Positions 41,041 to 49,600 of a stretch of 64,000 nt of DNA are shown here, in pieces. Each line of letters begins with the position of its first letter. The first letter of the stretch is position 1. Location: the NCBI GenBank assembly GCA_014268975.2, contig CP077096.1, forward strand, positions 3,695,501 through 3,759,500, given 5' to 3'. Below the pieces are notes generated by a model, which worked only from the letters and a program-made list of their open reading frames with translations, did not search any database and was not told the DNA's origin. Origin of the DNA: Pseudomonas wayambapalatensis. Its GTDB lineage: Bacteria; Pseudomonadota; Gammaproteobacteria; Pseudomonadales; Pseudomonadaceae. The translations under genes and the position numbers were made by a program.

Positions 41041-43074
41041 TTACAAGGCTTTCTCGATACGCCAGATCCCGAACGGCTGGTGCCAGGGCTCGATGCGCAT
41101 CCACTGGGTCTTGCCATGCCAGGTCCAGCGGTGCCCGGTCATCAGGTCCTCGCCTTGCGTATCGGCGTTGTCATCGAGCCCCAGCTCCCACAGCGGCAGT
41201 TCGAAGTGCGCCTCCTGGGCGTTGTACGGATCGAGGCTGATGGCGATCAGGATAAAGTTGTCGCGCTCGGGCGTGCGCTTGGCGAAATACAGGATCTGGT
41301 CGTTCCAGCAGTTGAAGAAGGCCACGCCCAGATGCGTCTGCAAGGCGCGGTTCTGTCGGCGAATACGGTTGAGTTGGGCAATCTCGGCGACGATGTTGCC
41401 GGGCGCGGTGAAGTCGCGCGGGCGGATCTCGTACTTCTCCGAATCCAGGTATTCCTCCTTGCCCGGCAACGGCGTGCCCTCGCACAGCTCGAACCCCGAG
41501 TACATGCCCCACAGCCCCGAGCCCATGGTCGCCAGCGCCGCACGAATGAGAAAGCCGGCGCGCCCGCTGGTCTGCAGGAAATAGGGGTTGATGTCGGGGG
41601 TGTTGACGAAGAAGTTCGGCCGGTAGCACAGGCTCCACGGCGGCTGGTTGAGCTGCTCGAAGTATTCGCGCAGCTCCTGCTTGGTATTGCGCCAGGTGAA
41701 ATAGGTGTAGCTCTGCGCGTACCCGACCTTGCCCAGGCGCGCCATCATCGCCGGGCGGGTAAACGCCTCGGCGAGGAAGATCACATCAGGGTACTGGCTG
41801 CGCACATTGGCGATCAGCCATTGCCAGAAGGGCAGCGGCTTGGTGTGCGGGTTGTCGACGCGGAAGGTGCGCACGCCCTCCTCGACCCAGCCGACCACCA
41901 CATCGCGCAGTGCCAGCCACAACGAGGGGACAGCGTCAGGCGCATAGAAATCGACGTTGACGATGTCCTGGTATTTTTTCGGCGGGTTCTCGGCGTAGCG
42001 AATGGTGCCGTCCGGGCGCCAACTGAACCAGCCAGGATGTTCGGTAAGCCAGGGGTGGTCCTGGGAACACTGGATGGCGAAGTCGAGGGCGATTTCCAGA
42101 CCATGCTCGGCGGCGGCGGCGACCAGCCGACGGAAGTCTTCGCGGCTGCCCAGTTGCGGGTGGATGGCGTCATGGCCGCCATCGGGGCTACCGATGGCGT
42201 AGGGGCTGCCCGGGTCGTCGGGGCCTGCCTGCAAGGCATTGTTGCGCCCCTTGCGGTGCTGCTTGCCGATGGGGTGAATGGGCGGGAAGTACAGCACGTC
42301 GAAGCCCATGTCGCGGATCATCGGCAGGCGCTGGTGCACATCGTCGAAGGTGCCATGGCGCGCCGGATCGTCGGTGATCGAACGCGGAAACAGTTCGTAC
42401 CAGCTGGCAAACAGGGCGCGCCCGCGGTCCACGTCCAGCGGCAGCTCGGGGCTGCGAGTCAGGTAAGCGCGGTGTTCGGCCTGACTCATCAGGCTGGCGC
42501 TTTCAGGGCTCAGCAGCAACGCCACCTGATCGTCCGGTGCCAGCGTCGGCAAGCGCTGTTGCAACTGTTCGAGCTGCTCGCGCAACGGCCCTTCGCTGCG
42601 CTCGATGCCCTTACCCAGCAGCAGCCTGCCCTCCTCCAGCTCCAGCTTGACCTCGACACCGGCGTGGTACTTCTTCTCGAGGTCGTGGCAATAGGTGGCG
42701 TAGGGATCGATCCAGGCTTCGATGCCGAACAGGTGCAAGCCCAATTCCACTGGCGTGAACTCGGCAACCCACAGGTCATTGCCTGCCGACGTCATCGGCA
42801 CGCCATGCCAGTGGCGGCTGTGGGCCTGGCGCCAGTGCAAGACCACCGCCAGGCGGTCATGACCGTCGCTGTAGACCTTGCTGGTCACCTGCACGGGCTG
42901 TCCGCTTACCGCCTTGGCCGCGAAGGTGCCACCGTCGAGTACGGGAGTGGTGTCCTCGATCACGATGCGTGGCGCCAGCAAGGCCTGGGACAGGCTGATG
43001 GCCTGGTCGGGATGATCGTTGGCCTTGGGCACTTGCTCGAAAGGCGCTTTTGCGACGGGCTCATTACCGGACAT
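41041..43074 (-). CDS. glgE: Alpha-1,4-glucan:maltose-1-phosphate maltosyltransferase
   Basis: This enzyme extends alpha-1,4-glucan with maltosyl units from maltose-1-phosphate. It is a GH13_3 enzyme of 677 residues, the usual length. Visible motifs are YFPPIHPIGKQHRKGRNN, ALDFAIQCSQDHPWLTEHPG, GVRTFRVDNPHTKPLPFWQW (nucleophile Asp407) and VIFLAEAFTRPAMMARLG (acid Glu436). TYFTWRNTKQELREYFEQL, specific to the family, follows. The ATG has GGGGAG upstream. It is first in the glgE-treS-glgB unit, so the unit encodes the whole maltose-1-phosphate path from trehalose to branched glucan. Confidence 0.97.
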   Translation of the reverse strand: MSGNEPVAKAPFEQVPKANDHPDQAISLSQALLAPRIVIEDTTPVLDGGTFAAKAVSGQPVQVTSKVYSDGHDRLAVVLHWRQAHSRHWHGVPMTSAGNDLWVAEFTPVELGLHLFGIEAWIDPYATYCHDLEKKYHAGVEVKLELEEGRLLLGKGIERSEGPLREQLEQLQQRLPTLAPDDQVALLLSPESASLMSQAEHRAYLTRSPELPLDVDRGRALFASWYELFPRSITDDPARHGTFDDVHQRLPMIRDMGFDVLYFPPIHPIGKQHRKGRNNALQAGPDDPGSPYAIGSPDGGHDAIHPQLGSREDFRRLVAAAAEHGLEIALDFAIQCSQDHPWLTEHPGWFSWRPDGTIRYAENPPKKYQDIVNVDFYAPDAVPSLWLALRDVVVGWVEEGVRTFRVDNPHTKPLPFWQWLIANVRSQYPDVIFLAEAFTRPAMMARLGKVGYAQSYTYFTWRNTKQELREYFEQLNQPPWSLCYRPNFFVNTPDINPYFLQTSGRAGFLIRAALATMGSGLWGMYSGFELCEGTPLPGKEEYLDSEKYEIRPRDFTAPGNIVAEIAQLNRIRRQNRALQTHLGVAFFNCWNDQILYFAKRTPERDNFILIAISLDPYNAQEAHFELPLWELGLDDNADTQGEDLMTGHRWTWHGKTQWMRIEPWHQPFGIWRIEKAL

Positions 43075-43213
43075 CGAACCTTGCTCCCCTAAGCTGGTGG
43101 CGGTAAGGGTTCAGAGCCGTGGGTGCGCGGTGGGTTCAAAAAAATTGAGCGAATGGCTGGTACGGCAGGTCGAAGCCTGCACAACCTCTTCATCCACTGC
43201 GCGAGGTCAGGCC

Positions 43214-43375
43214 ATGAACATTCCCACTCCACCGGAGACGCCCGATCCGAACATCGACGACCCGGCGCTGCCGCCGCCGGTGCCCGAGGAAGATCCGGAC
43301 GAACTGCCGATCAAGCCGACCGTGCCACCGACGGTAGGTGATCCGCCGAGCCAGGAGCCGCCGGTGAAAGCTTGA
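43214..43375 (+). CDS. Small acidic proline-rich protein
   Basis: This encodes 53 residues from the ATG at 43214, which has GAGG seven bases upstream. The protein is almost entirely Pro, Asp, Glu and short-chain residues (IPTPPETPDPNIDDPALPPP, then PEEDPDELPIKPTVPPT). It should be unstructured, has no hydrophobic segment and no known domain. It is divergent from glgE. Similar short Pro-rich genes next to glgE occur in other pseudomonads as far as I recall. Function unknown. Confidence 0.6.
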   Translation: MNIPTPPETPDPNIDDPALPPPVPEEDPDELPIKPTVPPTVGDPPSQEPPVKA

Positions 43376-43679
43376 GGATAGACAAGGTTATGGACTGTCG
43401 ACTGCACGGCGACAGACCGTAACCTGCCCCGCACATAGCCAAACCCGGCGCACCAAGCATTTCTGCGAGTGTCACCAGAAGGCGTAGCCACGCACAGAAA
43501 AACAGCGTCTGCGCCTTCCCTGCCATCTATCCCCTCTGATTCTCCCGCCGTAACGAGCGGTCACACCTAGCATTTTTGCCAGGTGTGCAATCAACCTGCA
43601 CGGCTTACATTCAAGTCGCACACATACTTGGAGAGCTGTCTGGCTCTGCGGTCGCATTTCCTTTCAATGGTGATTCGCA
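43376..43679 (+). other. Intergenic region before the second tcA, with hairpin
   Basis: This 304-base gap holds no gene. An imperfect 16-bp inverted repeat (AGGTTATGGACTGTCG at 43385-43400 with CGACAGACCGTAACCT at 43410-43425, two mismatches) follows the small proline-rich gene and may end its transcript. The rest should contain the tcA promoter. The tcA start has only a weak ribosome site (GGTG). Confidence 0.5.
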
Positions 43680-46600
43680 ATGAACAAGCTATTCAGCCCA
43701 ACCACGAGCAACGCGCCTGCCTCGCGCAAGGACACAGTCACATACAGCAACCTGTTCCCCGACAACACTGTGCGCTGCGCCCCCGGCGCACTCCAGGCCA
43801 ATACCAGCCAGGCGGCATATCTGGTCTACCTCAAGGATATGATCGAGGCTCTGGAAACCCGTGCCGATGTCACGGCGCCGATCACCTTGCAGCAGCGGCG
43901 CCCCGACCTGATGCGACTCAAGCTCGATGAGCGCAGCGCGAAAAAGGTCTTGCCCAGCCTGCGCTTGCTGCTGGGCGTGTTGGAACAGCATGCACAGCAA
44001 GCGCTGCCGAACGATCAAACGCTGCAAGAGGCCGTCGCGGCAAAGGTGCATCTCGGCAGTGTACCCTTCCACGCGACATGGGAGTCGGTGAAGGCAGCCC
44101 TGACGCTCAAGCAGCTACCGCTGCTGGACGCACTGCGTGCCGCCGAACTGGAGTGGCCAGCATTCATCTTCGATCATCTCACGCTGTCAGCCCAGAGGGC
44201 GGCAACCACCTTGAGCAGCGGTTTCTCCCCCCAGCTGCGCTCATGGTTGCTCGAGCCCAGTGCTGCGGACTCCCCGCTCAAAGGCTTGACCACCACCCAG
44301 GCCGTGAGCAAGGCACTGGCGCTGACCCGCAAGGAACTACGCGAACTTCTGGCCGTCAGCGCCATTGGCGAGTACAAGAGTACGGTCAGGCTCAGCCAGC
44401 ATGTGCGGGCCGCTGATCATTACCTGCCCTCCAGCGCGGTTTACGCTGCCGAGTACGTCAATCAGAGTGATACTGCGCTATACCTCACCCAGCCAGATCC
44501 CTCCGACAAGAGCGTCGAAATCAGCGGCATCACCGACGACCATCTGTACCGCATGGAGCGCATCCTGGTGATCCAGCGCGCCCTGAACCTGAATTACAGT
44601 GAAGCCGACTGGCTGGTCATGGCTGCAATCTGGTCCGACGACTCGACGGACGATTTCGCGCTCACCGACAATACCTTGCGCGCACTGGGCTTGTTCCGCC
44701 ATCTGCAGCAGAAGTACAACATCGGCCCCCAGCAGTATTCGGCGTTGATCTGTGAGATCAGTGTCTACGGCACCGACCGGGAAAGGCCGTTCTACGATCA
44801 ACTGTTCGCCCCGGCTACGCTCGAAGACAGCGGCGGCGCACTGGCCGTCATGAAACTGGATGGGCAGGCATTCGACCCGCAATCCAACAACCCCGACGAC
44901 ATTCTCACCGTCAAGCAACTGTGCCTGGCCTTCAAGGTCAGCGAGCCGGTGCTGTGCGCGGTGTTGAACAAGGTGATCAAGGCTCAGGGGCTGGACAAGC
45001 CCTTACGCTCGCTGGCAGTGGTTTCGGCGTGTTATCGCTTGACCCAACTGCCTCGCCTGTTCGGCCTGCCAGTCGAGGTCGGCTTGTTGGCCATTGCTCT
45101 GCTGGAGCAGGAGCAGCCCGCGTGCATGGCGCAACTGGCCGGCTGGCCCAGCCTTGCAGCGGAGCCGTCAGAGGCGGATATCGTCGATGTGATCGTCGCC
45201 GTGATGGATACCGTGGAATGGCTGAAGCAGCAGCCCTGGAGCGTTGACCAACTGTACCTGGCGCTACAGACTGAGCTGCCGCTTTTACGCCCTCACTGCA
45301 AAACGATCTGTGAGGCCGTCATCTCCGATGAGTCCCAACTGCTGGCAGCGTTGCAACATGCCCTGCAGTTGGACAACGTGGCACAGGTACTACCACTGTT
45401 ACGCTGGGTCGGCCTTGACACCAATGAGCTCCGTCGGCGCATAGCCACCCTCCAGCAATGCTACAACGGCCAACGTTTACCTATAGACGACTGTTTCACC
45501 GAAGACGACCTCAACGACTGGGCCTTGCTGGACCGCCACGCCGCTTTCGTGAAAATGCTCGGGCTCAGCGCAGGCACGATCACCAAACTGCTGGAAAAAC
45601 CTGATTGCTTCGACCTGTTGGATGAGACGGGCACCGTTTTGCGCGAGCTTGATCTCACCGTCGTGTATATGCTCAGCCGCTATAAAGCGCTACTGACAAG
45701 ATGCCCGAGCACGCACAGCGAGAGCGCCTTGCTCGATTATCTGGCTGACAGAGCGAGCACCGCCAGCGACCCTGTGAGCGCAGCCGATCAAGCCAAGGCC
45801 TGGGCCTCGCTGGAGGCCGTCCTTGGCGAAGCCAAGGGTAGCCTGGAGGGGCTGACGACGCTTTCACCGCCCGCCACGGTAGGCGAGCTCGACCGCCTGC
45901 TGCGGTTGCTGGATCTGTCGAAGCGGCATGGGTTGTCGGTCGATGCCCTGGTCGGACTTCGCCAACTGCCCGGCACCCACGACCATGCCCCGTTCCAACA
46001 AGCAGCCACAACCGTGCGGCAAAGTTGCACCGACAAGCAGCGCAAGGCGCTCGATGAGCAACTGAGCGTGGCGTGGCGCGATGCGCTGGTGAACTGGATG
46101 CTTGCCGTCTGGGTACCCGCCGACAGCCAGCGTAGCTGGATCAAGAGCCCTCAGGCATTGGCTGATTATCTGCTGATTGATACTCAGGTTTCCCACGAGC
46201 CGAAAACCACGCGCCTGATGTCGGCCATCGCCAGCGCGCAGCGTTACCTGCACCAGATCTACTCGCGCCAGGAAAAAGGTTACCGCGACACCCAGTTGAG
46301 CGAGGCCGAGCGCGACGAATGGCAGCTGTATGCCAGCCGTTACGAGAACTGGAAGTTGCGCCAGCAGGTGCGCAACGAGCCGCACAACTTTATCGACCCG
46401 ACCCGCCGCATACGCAAGACCACAGCCTTCACCGAACTGGAGAATCTCCTGGCCCAGGGCAAGTGCCAGCCTCTGGATATCCAGCAAGCGATGGTGAGCT
46501 ACTTGAGCAGCTTCGAGAAACTGAGCAACATCCAGCCGATTTCGGCCTATGTCGATGGGACCTCGCCGCTCACCGACACCTATCACTTCATCGGCAAGAG

Positions 46601-49600
46601 CAATGTCGAGCCGGTGGAATACTACTGGCGCACCCTGGACATGAGCCAGCGCGACCAGAACAACGCGCCCAGCATGCTGGCGTGGGGAGAGTGGCAGAAG
46701 TTATCGCTGACGGTCAGCGGTGAGCTGGCGACGACGACGCTGCCGAACATCAACGGCTCGAACGACGACGATGCGCGCGAGCGAATCGAACTGATACGCC
46801 CCGTCATCATCGCCGGCCGTCGTTACGCCGTGTGGGTGGAGTGGGGGGCGACAGCCCTGGCAATGGGCAAAGACAACAAGCCCAGTGGTTATTACCCGTT
46901 GAAGGTCTGCTTTGCTTTCCAGCAAACCGATGGGGCCTGGAGCCCAGCTAACACATTGCTGCACCTGGACGGAACAGGCCCCGGGGCTGCCTTCGATTTC
47001 ACGCAGAACGCGCCAAAGCAAACATTAGGCACCGCAGAGAACTACCCATCGCTCAGGACCAAGGCGTTCGTGCCAGGCTTGTGCGTAATGGTCAACACCA
47101 TGGGGATTCGTCAGCATGATCCGTGGCTGACCGTGATGCTGTTCGATGCGCATCCGGATCATTTCGCGAAGGGCACTGCCAAGGCTGACTGGAAACCCGA
47201 CCACGATTACTTCCTGGTCTCGAAGGACCTGCTGCTGCTCGAACCCAAGCATCTGGATACGCAACGCTCGGGCTCGCGCCCCATCGAAGCAGCCTTGGTC
47301 AAGGACTGGGTCCAGTTCTTCCATGATCCGCGGACGGTTCAGCATCCTTACGTCGGGGCCGTTTTGGCGCTGGAGGAACGTGACGAAGGGAGCGAAGCGT
47401 TTACATGGACCTCACATGCAGAAGCGTTGTTCAAGACTCGACTCGACGTCACAAACAAAGGGCGTGCAAACATTGAAGCAACATTGAAAGGCAATCACAC
47501 AGAGCAGTTAATCACCGTAAAGTCAGACAGTCACTTTAAAACAAAACCAGGCCAATACGAACTCGAACCCAACATCATTAAAAGCACCTTTGACAACGAA
47601 AAAATAACTTTTGAGATCAACGAATTAATCACCTTCGACAAAACCAAAAAGAGCCATTCAGCCGTTGAATCACTCAAACTTGAAGAGCGCTCAGACCCCA
47701 CAAGAGACTCTATAATATCGAGCCTCGCAAAGCACACCACCCTAACGCAAAACGAAGAAACGAAATATATATTACTTTCGACATCTCACAACTCAAAGAA
47801 ATACCTTTGGCTCGAGTTTGATAACAAAAACGACTCTCCTTGCCATCTCGGCCAGGGATTATACATCACAACCACTCAGGCCTGGGGAAGCCCTCTAAAA
47901 TTCATCCATATATGCACATACCACACCGAACTAAACGACTTGCAAATGCCGTACAGCGCAGATTTTACAATCGCAAGCCCAGACGTGCTAAGAAGTGAGC
48001 TTAAAGCCGATAGCGCTAAAAAAATTAGAGCCCTGCTGACCACCTCGATAGATCCCGACATTAAGCCTAACTGGGCACTGAGCCAACATGAGCAATCACT
48101 ACTCAATGAGCTCAATCTGAACGATCTGAAGGATTTCGCTAAAAACGCCACAACCAAAGATGCCTTTCAAGCATTCAGCCGAACCCTGCTCAAGGTTCGC
48201 TACACCACCCAGAACGACTACAACCGCAAAATGGGCCTGGCCGAGGAAGGCGGAGCCGATACCCGCCTGTCTGTCGCCGACGCCATCGCGCGGGCCCGAA
48301 CCAACAATAATGCAGATGTCATGAACGCCTACATCGACGAGGAAACCGCCGCGATACTCGCGGATATCGGCTCCGCGCCTAACGGTATCGCACTGGACGC
48401 GGCCGTTCGCTTACGCCACCTGCACCCTGAGGCTTGCCGCAGAATCCTCTTGTGCCTCGATCCCAACCACTTGTTGGTATTGGAAGACGTACTCATTGCC
48501 GACGGCCGTGGCCAGATCGATTACCGGGTCCCGATCAGCAGCGAAATTACCCGGTTCACCCATAAGCTTGAGCTGTATGACGGCAGGGAACTGCTCGGCT
48601 CACTGTCCCAAGGGTATGCATTGAAAACCCTGGACGACGACGCTGTCCCCAGCGTCCAGATCCTGCGCAACAGCGAGCAGGCGCTGTACCTGGACCTGCA
48701 TGAAGCCAACCGGAAGGCGCCCACCGGCCAAGCGCTGGCCATTCAGAGCCTGCGGCTCAACACCCTGTTCGGCAAGCAACTGGTTGCATTGGCCACTCAG
48801 TCCGTGGAAGCTGCGTTGTCGTGGCAAGCCCAATGCCTTCCCGAACCCCGGCTGGAAGCGGGCAGCACAGCTACCACCGTCGATTTTCGCGGTGCCAACG
48901 GCCTGTACTTCTGGGAACTGTTCTTCCACGCGCCCTTCCTGGTGGCCTGGCAACTGCGCCAGAACCGCGAGTATCGCGAGGCTTGGCGCTGGTGCACACG
49001 CTATCTGTTCGACCCCTACCGTACCTGGACCCCGAGCTCGGGCAACCATCCACCACTGTATTGGTTGAGCCAGCCGCTGAGCGCTCCCGCCGCCCATGGT
49101 ACGGATGAGACGGTCAACGACCCCGACCTGCTGGGCTATGCCGCCCCCGAACGCTACCGCAAGGCCCTGCATCTGTTCGTGGCCGAGAGCTGGCAGCGCC
49201 AGGGCGACGACCTGTACCGCCAGTTGACCCGCGATACCCTGGTCGAGGCTGCGATCTGCTACGACAAGGCCCTGCGCCTGATCGGCGTGCTGCCGGAGCA
49301 ATTTTCCACCGCCCCGGCACAGGCACTGTCGTTGGCCGATGCCCGAATCACGAATTTCGTACCACCGCTTAACGGCAAGCTGGTGGAGTTGCGCAACTTG
49401 CTGCGCAACCGCCTGTTCAACCTGCGCCACGGCCTGACCCTGGATGGCAAGCCGGCCTCAGTACTGCAGGATCCCAATGTGTTCAATTCGCCGAGTCTCG
49501 GCTATCCCAGCGCCAGTCTAGACACAGACCCGGCCATCCCCGTGGCGCGCCCCGTACCGCCCTGCCGCTACGCCGAGGTGCGCAAGAGCGCCGACGCAGC

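Noticed and set aside
41080..43092. A 670-codon plus-strand frame opposite glgE, and a 550-codon one at 39932-41584 opposite treS
   Set aside because: Both are shadows of GH13 genes with intact motifs; composition is typical of reversed GC-rich codons.
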